A stretch of 64,000 nt of DNA, from the NCBI GenBank assembly GCA_946699065.1, contig CAMPDV010000710.1, positions 62,001 to 126,000 of the forward strand. The letters are read 5' to 3'. Positions within the stretch are counted from its first letter, which is position 1; every line of letters starts with the position of its first letter. This document shows, piece by piece, positions 1-12,030 of this stretch. Position numbers and translations under genes: made by a program. The notes beneath the pieces were generated by a model. It was not told where the DNA came from, searched no databases, and was given only the letters and a program-made list of their open reading frames with translations. Source of the stretch: Loxodes magnus. Its lineage: Eukaryota; Ciliophora; Karyorelictea; Loxodida; Loxodidae.

Positions 1-2728
1 TTAATATTTGATTAAAGCAAGCAAATGATTATAGAAAAGTGTAAAAAGTATAATAAAAATTCTTAGATTAATGAAATTTAAAAGATAGATGCTTTATTTT
101 AAAAATATATTGATTAATGAAATATAATAATGAAATGTAGCTTTTCTATTGGTATAAGTATATTGTTTTATAGTCTACAAATAGAGTTTTATTTAATCTA
201 AAAGGTAAATTTAAGGATTAGCTTCTATTTATTATTAATAGTTTAAATTTTAAATGGTTTTTATGCCGCTACTAACTTTACTTTCATTAAAGTTTTAAAG
301 TTGATTGTATTATTAATGAATTAAATTCGTTAATATGCTATTCTTTCAGTGTAAAAGTAATCTCTATTCCAATTTTGATTCTGAAGAATAATTAGATGTT
401 TATGTTCTTTAAATATAGAGTTATGAAGATATAAGAATATAAATATTGCTATTATAAATTGCTTTGTTTTATCACTATCTTATCTATTCTCAATCTTAAA
501 GGTATATCTAATAATATTTTTCTAATCTTAGAATGTAAAGCTTAAGCTAGAAATCATCTTTTATCTATAAACTGTAATTAAACTTATATGCTTTATCTCT
601 TATCCTTCTAGCTTGCTTTCTTAATTAAAATAACAGAACTTTGAAGGATATTTAGCAAGTTAGTTAATCTAAAGCATGACTCTTAGTAACTAAGGATAAT
701 CTGTGACTTTTTAGTTAAAGAAGTGATTTAATTTTACAAAATATACTAATAAAAAGGATATTTAAGTTAGGTTAATTTATTAAAGCTTCTTATAATTTAT
801 AAATATTTATTCTTAAAACTCATTCCTATTTATACTAAACCCTATTTATAGATATTTTTGTATAAGCTTTTAAGTGTCTATCTAAGAAGCTAAAATTGCA
901 AGTTAATTATATTTATATTTAGCAGATTAAAATAATGAGCATACCACTGGTATATTTGCTTGCTAAGTTTAGGATTTATTTATATTTTATTAAAATATAC
1001 CTGAAGATATAAAGTTTAGACATATTATAACTTTAGAAGAGCCATGCAAAGTATATATAAAGGAATCACTCAAATAAAAGAAAATAAGCTATATTAAAGC
1101 TTTAATTTATATAATTGCATGGAATATCCTTTTTTATATTAATTAATGCGATTTGGACAAGTCAATCAACTATCTATTTAAAAAATTAATAAGTTAAGAT
1201 AAGTATAAGCTGCTATTTTTAAACCAAAGCTGATTTTATTCTGAATAGTTTTTACTTTTAATATTAGGAATAATTGCTACTTATGGAAGAGAAACAAAAG
1301 AATATTTGTTTATATTGACTAAGTGGCTTATGTAAAGGGACAAGCTGTAATTATTTGAATAAAGCCTGAAGTTAACTAATTATTAATTAGGAAGGCAATA
1401 AAATTTATAATTATTTGTTCATTATTCTATGAGCAACTTATTTGATATAAATGAATCTGCTTAATCAGGGGAACTCTAGTTCTAAATTTCTTTTATTTTT
1501 ATAAAAGTATATTAAGCACTAGAATCATTAGTTACTTTGCTTTAAAGTTAAAATGATGGTAACTTGACTTTTAGAAATAAAAAAAACTATGATATATAGA
1601 GTAAACTAACAATAAATACATAAGTACTTAATTTAAATTTTAAGATGCATTAGTTATTTCTACTTTTATCTTTAAATGAATAATTAGAATTTCTCAGTTC
1701 TTTATAGTTGTATCTAATCTGTCTTTAAAGATAATTAAGCAATGCCTTATTTCAATTTATTTAAGAGAGCATTGTATCTATATTAAATAATTAAAGGCTT
1801 TATTATTAAGATGTAAGAGCTATTTTTATCATTGTTTTCTTAAATATGCTTTAGTGATAATATTAAATAAGTGAGTCTTATACTAAGTTTAATAGAAATA
1901 TTGAGTATTTTTATGAAACTTCAATCTCAAGTAAAATTCTATTATATAAAAAATACCACTCGCACATTATAGATGATTGCTTTTCATTTGGAATACTTAG
2001 AAAAATATTTAAGACTTTGAAGCAAATCTTTCTTCTCATTGCTGTTTATACCATTATTTTGTTTAATTTAATTTTTGATAAGAGTATTTGAGATGAAATG
2101 ATAACTAACTATTGCTTTGAATCTAATAATTATATTTACTAATCTTAGTTAATAATCAAATATAATTATAATTTACCTTTGTAAAATCTGACTGTTGGCT
2201 ACTTGGCTTTTAATAAAATAATGTAAACTTAAATATGCAAGCATTAATAGTTATAGTAGTAGACTTATTATATACTAGCTATAAACTTGCAAAAGTAGAT
2301 ATTTAATAGAATTCATTAGTACTATTATCTCTATCTCTATTCCCTAATGCTAAAAGAGACTTTCCTTACATTTAATTGTATTTAATTTAAATGAGTATTC
2401 TTTAAATTATCTCACTTTAATTTATGTCTTACCAATCAAAAGTATAACTACCTAACAAATTAAAAGATAAGTTTATCAAAAGATGCTTTTTATTTATAAG
2501 TCCTTACTTTAATTACTTCTTTGAGTGCAAAACACTGTTTATTTCTTAACTAAGTATAATTAAGTATACAAGTTATAAATGCCAAATAAAAAGACTATAA
2601 ATCTAAATAGAGTTCTATTTTATAAATGCTTAACAAATTAACTCTCAAACCACTCAAAGTTTAGGTAGAACATTTATTCCAAGTGAGATAAACCATTTTA
2701 TTATAGCTTTTTATTTAATATTTATGCA

Positions 2729-3640
2729 ATAGAGATTTAAGATGCTAACCTTCAATTTAAACTCATACAATTATAAAAGTTTATAAACCAATCAATTAAA
2801 CTATTTAAATGACTCCTATAAATTCAAGAGTTCATTTCTGTTTATAATAAAAATGCAAAAAAGTAGACAAAGCCATAAAGTAAGTTCAACTTCTTTATGT
2901 TGAACTTACTAGGGCCTTGGAAGAGCAAGCGCTAATAGGATGCTTTCCTAATTCAATTCAGAATAAGGATGCAATTCCTCTATAGGTTAAGAAGAAAAAC
3001 ATTTGAATCATTAATCTGAAAGGAAATAACAAGAGAAGGGTTATTAACTTACTGAAACTTAGAAGCTTAATCATTTAAATGAAAGATCCGATTTTAATAA
3101 ATAAAATCACACATGTAAAAAAAATTCCCCTGAGAAATAAAAAGAATTAGGGTAATTTATTTTAGGAAGAGCAAAGAATCTTACATAAAGTAAGAATTAA
3201 TAAAAGGAAATTACGAGCGCAATTGTGTAGAACTTAGCATCTACTAAACTTAAAAAGAGTAGTTTTAGCTATACAAATTTGAATACCTTGCAAGACGTTC
3301 GTGCAAGCAAAGCATCTAAAAATGATTGGATATTCTATTAGTAGAAACAATAAAATCCATCATTACTTTATTAGTACTCCTTTTCAAGTCTAGGTACAAT
3401 AAGTGAAGAAAGCACGTAAAGATCTTAGTCAAGTTAATAATTATCTCCTAGCGAAAGAAATTTCACTAGCTTATCACTTCATTTATATGAAAATGAAGAT
3501 AAAATTGAGTAAGAGAGTTCTTAGAAAAAAATTTAGGAAGAATCAAAATAAGTGAAGCTATTAATCTCCTTCTTAATAATTTTGGCGCTTTTGTACTTAT
3601 ACTTAATAATCGTAGTATGAAACAACTCACTACGCAAACT
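2729..3640 (+). CDS. Family R conserved basic Trp-rich protein, copy A (core; ends not defined)
   Basis: No known family is recognised. Read with TAA/TAG=Gln and TGA=Trp, this is one frame of about 300 codons without a frameshift. It aligns residue by residue with copies at 45.5-46.3, 31.1-32.0, 37.4-38.2 and 55.1-55.9 kb. Conserved segments in order are VYNKN, RIRM-FLY-LRRK, LLTYW, FKWKI, WEIK, IKGNYE, YNKWRKH, FIWKWR-NWV and, near the end, a Ser/Asn-Asn-Phe segment followed by MKQL. The Trp in LLTYW (3053), FKWK (3080), WEIK (3131) and NKW (3404) are all TGA. WEIK to NKW is exactly 273 nt here and in three other copies. Differences from copy 37 kb are concentrated at third positions (tac/tat, agc/agt, tag/taa, cta/ctg). 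The protein is rich in Lys/Arg/Gln/Trp, with no obvious signal peptide. The frame stays open on both sides, so true start and stop are unknown. Confidence 0.75.
2879..2910. repeat. Perfect 12-bp inverted repeat, 8-nt loop
   Basis: The arms AGTAAGTTCAAC and GTTGAACTTACT flank TTCTTTAT. The palindrome lies inside the family R coding frame. It is not conserved at the equivalent place in copies B, 31 kb or 37 kb, so it is probably private to this copy. Confidence 0.6.
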
Positions 3641-5157
3641 TTAAATAAATTTTTTAGTTTAATAATAAAATAAAATTTTAGCGTAATATCTTCTATTTAT
3701 ATTTCAAGTTATCCATATGATCTTAAGACTTTGTTTTAAGCTGTATTTATGTTTCATAATAAAACATTATAAAGTAATTAACTTTAATTTGTTAAATTAT
3801 AAATTCATACTTTTTATCTAATTCTATATAGATTATTAAAAACAAGTAAGAACAGAAGGTAAAAAGATAAAATAGATAAAGTGTTAGAGTGTTAAAACTT
3901 GTTATAGAGCTCTCATACTCATCTTCTATAACTAAATTAAGTCTTTTATATCAATTTAATAAATGTTAAATTTAAGAAAAATGACTAAAAAGCTAAAGTG
4001 ATAAAAATACTCCAATTTATTAGATTCTCCTTTTTATAAATCTTGAAACTAAAAATATTTAAATAAAGAAAGCCCTTTCATTAGATTATTAATAGGGGTA
4101 TAAATTATCTAATATGATTTATCTATTAATAAGAGACTTTTTAAATTAGTTTCCTTTACTTTGAAGATACTTATTTAAGTCTATAAACACAAAGAAAAAG
4201 TTCACTCTTACACTTTAAAATTTTCTTTAACTGTCATGCAACTTTACGTTCCATATGAAGGTATGATTCCTAAGAAACAGAAATAGAGTTCCATCGAAAG
4301 AAAAAGAAGATAATTAATTGACTTTTTTAAATAGTAAATTAATTTTAAATTTGAAGCATCTTTAAGAAAACTTGAAAGAGATAAGCTTTACATGATTTAA
4401 AGCTTTAATTATTTATTAGTAAGCTAAATTTTATATCTATTCTATGTATGCTATGATTTTAAAGCCTTAGCTTATTTAATTAAAAATAGATTTATATCAT
4501 ACATTTAATTCCAAATTTTATAATTTTATTGCTAACTAGAAAGATATAATATTAAAGGTATATGGCTATACATAATTGTATGTTCTATTTTATCTTCGTA
4601 TATTCATTTAAATATTCAGGATATTAATTATAAAAGCCAATCTAATTTATAATTATAAGCTAAGATGCTGCTATGCTAAGCTTTAGTTCTAAATGTTCTT
4701 AATTTATATTTTTTACCTAGTAAATTTATTACTATTAAGCTGCTTGACTCATTTAACTTAAAAGAATGATGATTATTTATTATTTACTTTTCTTTAATAG
4801 AATGCTAGTTTAACTTTAGTAACTTATTAATTTGGTTTAGGAGCATTTCTAGTTTGACTGTAGAAATATATAAGACAATGCTCCAGCTAATAAACAAAGA
4901 TTAATAGTAATGGTATAATATAAAGCTTTTTCCTATCTTTATAGCATTTATAGGAATCAATAAGCTTGATATCTTTAAGAGATATATAAAATGAATTAAA
5001 TCTAGTTAAAGACTAGAATTTAATAAAATTTAAGTTATATTATAAGAAAATAAATCTTTATAAATCTCTCTTTGCCTTTAAAGCTAAAGCAGGATCAAAT
5101 GTCAAATGGTTCGCATTATTTTATAGTTATTTTATAAAGGAGTTTGAAGCACATAAA
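3641..5157 (+). other. Family R downstream region, no gene defined
   Basis: Homology to 46.3-48.2 kb continues through this interval, and the gene frame stays open. Some stretches look coding in the same frame (around 4200-4310, matching 47,095-47,210). I cannot separate a coding tail from conserved flank. In the inverted copies the family R unit ends near the position equivalent to about 4,480. Confidence 0.4.
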
Positions 5158-5700
5158 ATGCTTTTTCTAAAGATATTTAAGCATAAAGAAAAAATAAATA
5201 AGAAATCTTTTAAAGCGTTAAGTATAAGTGTAAAAAGTAAGATAGATGTTTCATATTAAGCTGATATCGATGTTTTTAAGCTCAACGAAGAAAACTTTAA
5301 AAGCTTTAATTTCAATTTGAATCAATAGAAGAATAAAATGAAGATATAAAAACTATTATATCTACAAGAAACTCAAAGCAATACATTTCTTTAAAATTTA
5401 TTTTTTGTGCTTTCCGAAGCATTCAAAAGCTTGGAATCCATCAAAGTACAAGCTATAAAGATATGAGCTTGTACAAAAATGAGCTTATTAACGATAAACT
5501 AATAGAAACTAGCTTTGAATTGCTAATGTTTAGTAAGTCTCTTTATAAGCTTTTATATCTCTCTTTCAAATAACTATATTCTTCAAAGCTATTTTTAAGA
5601 TTATATGGTTTGCAGGATGTATTTAATTACAACTACCTTAGTAGTGATGTAAAGTGTTTATAAAGCAAAAGGATTTTAGTTAAAATTAGAATATAATAAA
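5158..5700 (+). CDS. Possible protein-coding insertion within copy A
   Basis: A frame beginning at the ATG at 5158 reads coherently under the altered code: Lys-rich N-terminus, a KIDVSY segment, a QETQSNTFL segment, then FVLSEAFKSLESIKV. Part of the segment has no equivalent in the 48.3 kb copy, suggesting an insertion here or a deletion there. A short piece (ETQSNT-like, near 10,545) recurs beside the zinc-knuckle element at 10.8 kb, so it may belong to another mobile sequence. No function is recognised. Call rests on composition and one partial repeat only. Confidence 0.3.
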
Positions 5701-8390
5701 CTAAAATAAATAAAGGAAAGAGTAACCTTAATAGAAATATCTACTTCTTATACTAGATAAAGTTTAAAAACATAGCTCTCATATGTTTTCTAACTATTGT
5801 TACTATATAATTTATTTTTAATTAACCATTTCTAAAATCTCAAATTTAATTTCCTTGTCAAATAAAACATTTAAGTTATAAGCTAAATTTATTTATCAAT
5901 AATAGCCTTTTTATTAATTGAGATATAGCTCATAAGATTAAGAGAATTAATAACTTATTTAATTAGCTAAATTCTAAAATATTTGCTATAAAATTATATT
6001 ATTTTACATAAGTTAAAACTTAAAAGCTTAGTATTAGCTTATTAATACGATATCATATCTTTAAAGCAGATGGACTTAGATATTAAAAATTGTGTTTAGA
6101 ATATAATAAATCTGAGATAAGTTAGAAGATAATAATTGCTAAGTTAAATAATTAAGCTAAACTTAATAAAATTTAAAAATGTATATAATGGTAGGACTTT
6201 AGTAAATTATAGTAAGGTTAGAGAGAATAAGATAAAAAGCAAAGCAACTTAGCTTAGAATATATACAATATGCCAAATATTTTAGATCAACTATATTTAG
6301 AATGATATTAGATAGAATACAAATTTAGCATAATATCCAATTATCTTAATTTATAGAAATTAATTACGAAATAATTGTTTATAACTATTTTAGCTTTACT
6401 ATTGAATGCTACATTCAAAACTCATTCATCTAAATCAATATATTTTACATTTTCATTTAACTTAAGCATTTTAATGATAGTCATAGATCTTCTAAAATTC
6501 TAGATTATAAACACTAAATTTATTTAAAGTTTATTTTAACTACTAACTTTAGTTTATTTGCTATATGAGTCTTTAAAATTTAAAAGCTTTAGGTTTCGGC
6601 TATAGTTGTGAATCTGATTTGAATGAACTCTAAATAATCTTAAATAGAAAATTATCATCCAAGAAATTAAAAGTTTATTAAAGAAGATTTAAGATATTAA
6701 TAGATAAAAGAATGATGCTTCATTTCAATTTGGGTAATAAACATATTAAAATTAGGAAAAATAAAATTCAATAGACCAACATAGCTCAAGAACTTTAAAA
6801 AATAATTGCATAAAATACAATAAATAAAATAGAAATATGAGAGATTATCTAAACACTAACTAACACACACATAAATTAATTCAAGGCTAAATAAATGAAA
6901 TTCTTTAATTTAAAAGTCAAACTTGCCAAGGAAATATTATAAAGATTTGATTGCAAATATTGGAAAATAATAAGCAAACAAAAAGAAAACTAAACATTTC
7001 TTTAAAATAATAGAAATTTAAAGGAAGAAAGTCTTTAAGTGAAAACTTATTAAAAATATTTCAGAAGTTATTCAATTAGAATAATATTTATGAACTGCAG
7101 AAATGATCTAAGTCTAATGTTAATGAAGAGTTTTTACAGAAATTCTAAAGAAAAACATTTAAAAGTTTATTGAGAAAGTTAATATTAAATGTATTATGTA
7201 GTTTATAAGAAAATAAAAATAAAGCAGTCTTTATACAAAAAAAGCATACTAAGTTTTAAACTAAAAACGTAAAGAACATACAAAATTTCAGGAACATTTT
7301 TATATTATCTTTAAGAATTAAAGAGAATGATAAATATTTAAGAGAGATATAATTAACACTCTAGTAACAAAAATAAAAATTTGCGTTTATTTAATAAATA
7401 TTTCATGAAATTTAGTGTTATTGTAAAAGCTTTTCTTCAAATGTACATTCAATTTATATTTGGACTAAAGTAAGCAAAATTTTTATTTTATGAAATTAAA
7501 TTTAACCAAAAATTATTATCTTGATTCCAGAAAATATAGTTGGAAATTACATAAAAAAGAATAAAATCAAGGACCAATAGATTTCTTAAAGAAATCTTAA
7601 AGAAAAGGAAGCATTTTATCTTTATCCTTATATTATATAAAATTAAATTAAAAAAATATATAATTAAATTGTCTTAAAATTTAATATAAATAATTGAAAA
7701 GTTATTTTTGATAGAATATAACTAAATTTATAGATAAATGATTAGATAATTTTGAAGGAAATATATATTTCTATCAGAATAAAATTTTAATTTCCCCAAG
7801 AGCAATTATAATAAGCTTGATGTATTACTAAAATTTATTAATTATATAAATATTATTGCATAAATTTTATTTTTATAACTATGAGAAATTATTTTATATT
7901 TCTACTGCAAATCTCATTAAATGTAATATTTTAATATTCTTTTTTTAAGGATTATTTCTTGACTTTTATAATGCATTATTAATAATTTAAACTCCTCTTA
8001 ATTTAATTTCTAAAGATTTTATTTATATTAAAAGTATTTTAATTCAATTTCTATACTCTCGTTATAATTTTTTAATGTATAAAGTTTATCTTTAATAATT
8101 CCCTAAAGTATTTGATTATATCTCTACTTTATAATATTTGAATGGTTTTAGCACTTGCTTTTTATTAATTTTTAGATAAAATAATGTTAGATAATAATAA
8201 GTCTTTAATTTGAAGTATTGATTATAATTTCTTTATCTTTTCTACTATATTTTAAGAATTTTATTTAAGTATTTTCCATAAAATTTATCTATTCAGCATA
8301 ATCACAATCCCTTTCTTCTAAATCTTTTTCTTATATAAAAATAAAAATTAGATTTTATATTTTAGCAAGAAATTATATAAGTTAAAGAAC
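5700..8390. other. A+T-rich tail of copy A and spacer
   Basis: Up to about 7,100 this matches 48,480-50,870 once the insertion there is removed. From 7,100 to 8,390 I see no repeat match, RNA gene or convincing coding frame. Confidence 0.5.
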
Positions 8391-8403
8391 GAAATAAAGG
8401 TAA

Positions 8404-8880
8404 ATGTCTGATGCTTAGATCAGTTTTGCTGAATTTTATTCAAGAGTGTAATTGATTTGGCTGGAACAGAGTCAATATATTTCTTATTAATAATTTTTAA
8501 AGTATCTATTTTATCTGATTAAATAAATTTTACGATTTTATATTTTCATTACCTCTACTTTTAAGAAATAATTCTATTAATAATAGTTTCAAGGAAAAAC
8601 CTAATAAAGAAAAAATAAAATATAGACTTTGAAACTGAATCTATTTCTCATAAAGAGACTACAGATACAGAAAAGGTACACAAAAGATATAGTAAAATAT
8701 TCCATAATTGCGACTGCAAAGAGCAAAATTTAAAAATTTAAATGTTTTGATTAAGAAAAGATTTAAAAGAGCATCTAATAGACTTACAAAGTAATTTGAT
8801 TAAAAGAAAGAAATGCTAAGAATCTTAAAATTCCTTTAATATAATTCTAATAAAAAATTGGATTTGAGACTTAAAATGTA
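8404..8880 (+). CDS. Family S protein, 5' part (copy at 8.4 kb)
   Basis: The ATG at 8404 starts the reading MSDAQISFAEFYSRV. It is chosen because the same beginning recurs in family S copies at 16.16 kb (DIQICCSILFENVIDLIETEQ region), 24,156 (minus) and 52,355 (minus). The family N-terminus is followed by a Lys/Glu/Gln-rich coiled-coil-like part. From about 8,620 the best match to other copies is in another frame (ESISHKETTDTEK segment against VESISSQENINIK at 16.9 kb), so a frameshift separates the two parts. Function unknown. The copy fades after about 8,880, and 8,880-9,540 shows only A+T-rich sequence. Confidence 0.5.
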
Positions 8881-9541
8881 TAAATTATTCTTTCTTTTTT
8901 AATTTTATCTAGTAATATTTTTAAGTCTTTCCTTCTTTTGTATATCTCAGTTTTTTAATTTCCTTAAGAAAAAAGAATATAAATTTTTTTAAAAGATACT
9001 TACCAAAAAAGATGGAAAAGGAATAAATAATTTGTAATTAAGAATAAATTACATTTATCTTAATTTACAGAAGAAAATCCTTCCTTCTTCTGACTTTAAG
9101 ATAAACATTTCTTTTTGCATATCATACTAGCTTTATTTGAATGAGAACTTTAAATATTTCTATTTTTTTATTTTTTTTATTTATTTAGCTTTAAATTATA
9201 TAAATTAGTAAAATTAAAGTTTAAGAATAGCAAATGAAGTGATGTTTAGATTTAATTCAAATGCAAGATTAAAATAAATGCTTAGAAGAGTCAAAGTTTA
9301 AATACTTTTATATTTATTTTTGAGAAATGTCAAGCATTAGAAAGATAATTTATTAAAAGATTTAGAACTAAGTTTAAATAGGAAAAATTATTTAAAGAAG
9401 CAAAGATGAATTATTTTGGATAAAAAATAAATATACCTATAATTGAATTTCTAGGATTTTTAAGTTTATTTATAAATTTTTATTCAAGATATCTTTCTTG
9501 TTTATGTATTACTTTATTTATCATAAATAAATAAGATTAGA

Positions 9542-9572
9542 GAACATTTAGTACCTAAATGGCAAGCAGTTC
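9542..9572 (-). repeat. Terminal stem-loop, decayed copy with compensatory change
   Basis: On the minus strand the outer stem is GAAC:GTTC where intact copies have GAGC:GCTC, so both sides changed and pairing is kept. The inner stem TGCC:GGTA and the 3' CTA bulge are retained. The middle stem is partly mismatched. Confidence 0.6.
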
Positions 9573-9830
9573 TTTAATAAAGATTTTTAAAAATAAAAAA
9601 TTCTTTTATGAAGTCTTCTTCAATGCTATAATTCCTTTATGAGTCTTGTTTTCTATAGTACCGTTATCGAAATGATCCCTAAGAGACCTTAGTATCTGGC
9701 ATTTTTCATCATTAACGTTACTTGATGCCTCTTCAATCTTGTCTTCTCTTGGCTCCTACCAAGATTCTTGTTCGGTTCTTCGCCCTTTGGTACTTCCTTG
9801 TACTAGATGTTAAGTAAATTTAAGTTAGAG
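9542..9830 (-). mobile_element. Decayed 3' part of a stem-loop-ended element (L)
   Basis: On the minus strand this aligns with 13,690-13,975, the 3' half of element D. It encodes the shared segment AKRRQDKIEEASS followed by NDEKCQILRSLR, and later the IKEL segment. The start codon present at 13,690 is lost here. It ends in a degraded copy of the terminal stem-loop (9542-9572) followed by TTTA-like sequence. Confidence 0.6.
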
Positions 9831-10112
9831 GTTGCTCCTTCTTAATGATTTATATATAATAAAAATAGAATTTAAGGTAAAGTTATATTTGAGGTAGTAA
9901 TGTTAAATTTATTTAAACAATAAAGAATAATTAAAAGAATTAATTAATATAAAGCAACAATAGTTAAAAAATATATATTTAGACTTAGAGTAGCATAAGT
10001 GGATTTTAAACTTAATTATACAATTAGCTTTGTCAATCTAGCGGATTTAAGAAATGTAGACAGCTTATAGATTTATTTAAAGTAAGTTATTTTATAAATC
10101 AATTTTATTATA

Positions 10113-10144
10113 GAGCGCGTAGCACTCTCGTTGGTCCGCAGCTC
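10113..10144 (-). repeat. Terminal stem-loop copy (32 nt)
   Basis: It has the GAGC:GCTC outer stem, GCG:CGC middle stem and CTA bulge of the family, with one extra base near the loop and a weaker inner stem. The extra base shifts any reading frame through it, which argues that the structure rather than a protein is the conserved feature. Confidence 0.7.
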
Positions 10145-10160
10145 TTTAAAAAATGTTTCA

Positions 10161-10275
10161 TACTGACAAAAATGTTTGTTACTGATAAAATTATCAGATA
10201 CTGGTAGACCTTGTTCAATACTGGTATAATTATTCAGTACTGATAAAAATGTTCAATACTGATATAATTTAAGAA
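10161..10275. repeat. Six degenerate 19-bp tandem repeats
   Basis: TACTG starts at 10161, 10180, 10199, 10219, 10238 and 10257, spacings of 19, 19, 20, 19 and 19. The unit is close to TACTGATAAAAATGTTCAA. The period is not a multiple of three. Confidence 0.75.
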
Positions 10276-10778
10276 TACTCGTAATCTTTTCTACTTGTTG
10301 GAGGTCCAAGGACATGGCAGGATTGTGTCTCATTGCATCACCAAAGCAGAGGACGACATGTGTCAATTATGGGTACTTAACTTCCTCAACCTCTGATGAA
10401 GATGACCTTGTTGCTCACCTTCGAACAATGAGCAAAGCAATATTATATGATAATTTAGTATCAAGGATTTTTATATAATAATTTTTTAAGTTAAACTGAA
10501 AAATAAAACCATCAAAAGAAAGATTGTAGAATGAAAATATTAAAAGAAACTTAAAGCAATACACTTCTTAAAATCTAATATCTTTTATACAGGCCTAATC
10601 AATTATAAATCTAAAAATTAATTCCGAAAATAGAAACACCAACTCTTAAATGGTAAGAGTTTTTATAAAATATAAGCTTAATAACTATCTTATAATAGTA
10701 ATATAATCATTTTAATTATTAAAATATAATTATTTTTAATTTAACTAATAAGAGATAATAATATAATAAATAATTAAA

Positions 10779-10807
10779 GTGATACCACCTTTCATTAGGA
10801 TCATCAC
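10779..10807 (-). repeat. 3' stem-loop of the zinc-knuckle family
   Basis: Minus-strand GTGAT...ATCAC with an inner CC:GG. The equivalent at 15,040-15,069 keeps pairing with one G-U pair. An A+T/ATT-rich tail follows both. Confidence 0.5.
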
Positions 10808-12004
10808 TGATATAATGTTTATAAATGTTAAAAAAAAGTATTCTGGATATATTCTTCATAGTCTTCTTCTGTCTTATGCTTCATTATTACATATCGACTA
10901 TTACTTTTTTCTCCAGGTTTTATTTAGGGATTTGGTTAAAATCTAGTTCTTTTCCAATTATTTACTAGGGTCTAAATCATATATTTTCTTCAGGACCGAT
11001 TTACTAATTTTTTACGTTTGTTAACTTAAGTCTATAAACTTTACCCTCTTGAGTAACATACAATCTGCTTAATTTATTCAGTGTTTTTTAAATTCTTTTT
11101 TTCTCTTCATTTTGTTTATTTTAATATTTCCAGCATTGTCTTACAAAATGACTAGGTTTTCTGCAGAACCAGCATTTAGGTTTTTCCTTCATTCTATTTC
11201 TTTTTGCTGGCTATATATTCATAGGATCGTTGTGAGAGAGATTTTTAGAAACAGACTCTCAGTAATCTCAACGAATTAATTTAATTTTTCTTCTGTCTGC
11301 TTGATTCTCTAGTTAAATTCTAATAACTAAGGATGATTGCTGAGTTCAGTCTTGTAGTTACTATTTTCTTATCTTAGTGTGTTCACGTTATTGATCAGGC
11401 ATTAGATTTATTCTTTCAGTGAATTAAGTTGTATGGAAAGTTCGTTATTATCATTTTGCATTTTTTAGAGGTTTTCAAAAATTATTTTCTGAGGATCTAA
11501 TAAATCTTAGGAAGAAGAGTGAGTTAGTTAAAGCTAAGACGTGGTTAGAGATGATGCTTCAGGTTTTCTCTCCTACTCTGAGGAGGTGGTAAAAAAACCT
11601 TTCTTGAAGCCAGTCATTTTTTGTATATATAATAAAATAAGTCAAGAAAACAGCTACTTACTAATTTAATTTACATACTAGATAAATTTAAATATAATAT
11701 AATTATATTTCCTAGTTTAATTTTAATTTCAACTATAAAAGTTTTTGGACCGGAAATTCCTTTCCGATTGCACGACCCGACGCTCTCTTTTTATGGAATA
11801 ACGGGGATATCCTGTTGTGCTCCAGGCACAGCTGCTAGGGAGCTCCATCGCTATGAGCAGTCAGGCTTCAAGCCCCTACTAAGAGCGGATAATCTCAAAG
11901 ACAGTGTTCCCTTCAGAAAACGACTCTGACCAGGGACTTTCTCAGCGACAGGAAAGGAACTTGTTCCTAGCCATAAAACCAGAAAGTGTCGTCACGAAGG
12001 TCAT
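10790..12004 (-). pseudogene. Gag-like protein with coiled coil and CCHC zinc knuckle, one frameshift
   Basis: From the ATG at 12,004 the frame runs through the ATG at 11,617 (129 codons apart, in frame) under TAA/TAG=Gln, TGA=Trp. It contains an EGNTVFEIIR segment, then from 11,617 a Ser/Thr/Gln-rich stretch and a strong coiled coil. Near 11,250 the reading shifts by -1/+2 into NDPMNIQP and a perfect zinc knuckle CWFC-RKPS-H-FVRQ-C (CX2CX4HX4C; first Cys 11,174, last Cys 11,135). Trp codons in the knuckle are TGG. Related copies have TGA at the equivalent positions. The gene ends near a DDPNERWYH segment. Knuckles of this kind bind nucleic acid, and gag-like packaging is the likely role. The shift may be inactivating or programmed. 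Confidence 0.7.
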
Positions 12005-12030
12005 TCTCAGCTCCCACCATCTTTTCAATT

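Larger units (their letters stand above)
540..7100 (+). repeat. Long copy A of repeat family R
   Basis: This stretch aligns colinearly with about 43,100-50,870 over most of its length. Matching landmarks include the region near 1809 with that near 44,380, the 3293-3510 block with 45,926-46,145, and 6853 with 50,705. Part of it (about 1,100-4,500) also aligns, inverted, with 29.75-33.8, 36.05-39.5 and 53.9-57.5 kb. Family R carries the conserved gene at 2729-3640. Compared with the 43-51 kb copy it lacks the 1.05 kb insertion at 48.7 kb and has one segment in the opposite orientation. The first about 540 bases of the window show nothing I recognise. From 540 to 2728 I see only repeat homology and upstream extensions of the gene frame. 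Confidence 0.8.
10113..10440 (-). mobile_element. Stem-loop-ended element fragment (M)
   Basis: A minus-strand 3' fragment of the same family as L and D. Under the altered code 10,435-10,145 reads SSSSEVEEVKYPQ and ends in FFKELRTNE, homologous to the end of the ORF at 13,690. It finishes at the stem-loop 10,113-10,144. The 19-bp tandem repeats lie within it. Its position beside the zinc-knuckle element at 10.8-12.0 kb may be a chance of insertion. Confidence 0.55.
10770..12030 (-). mobile_element. Zinc-knuckle (gag-like) element C
   Basis: A minus-strand, GC-richer island of about 1.25 kb. It carries a long upstream coding part (12,004 to about 11,740), a coiled coil, a CCHC zinc knuckle, a 3' stem-loop at 10,779-10,807 and an A+T/ATT-rich tail. 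The same 3' end (GGTGG...ATCA) occurs in the element at 15.0 kb. The upstream part is shared with element D (IAMELP here, IATELP there), so the two families are related though their 3' ends differ. No polymerase or integrase was recognised. Confidence 0.65.
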
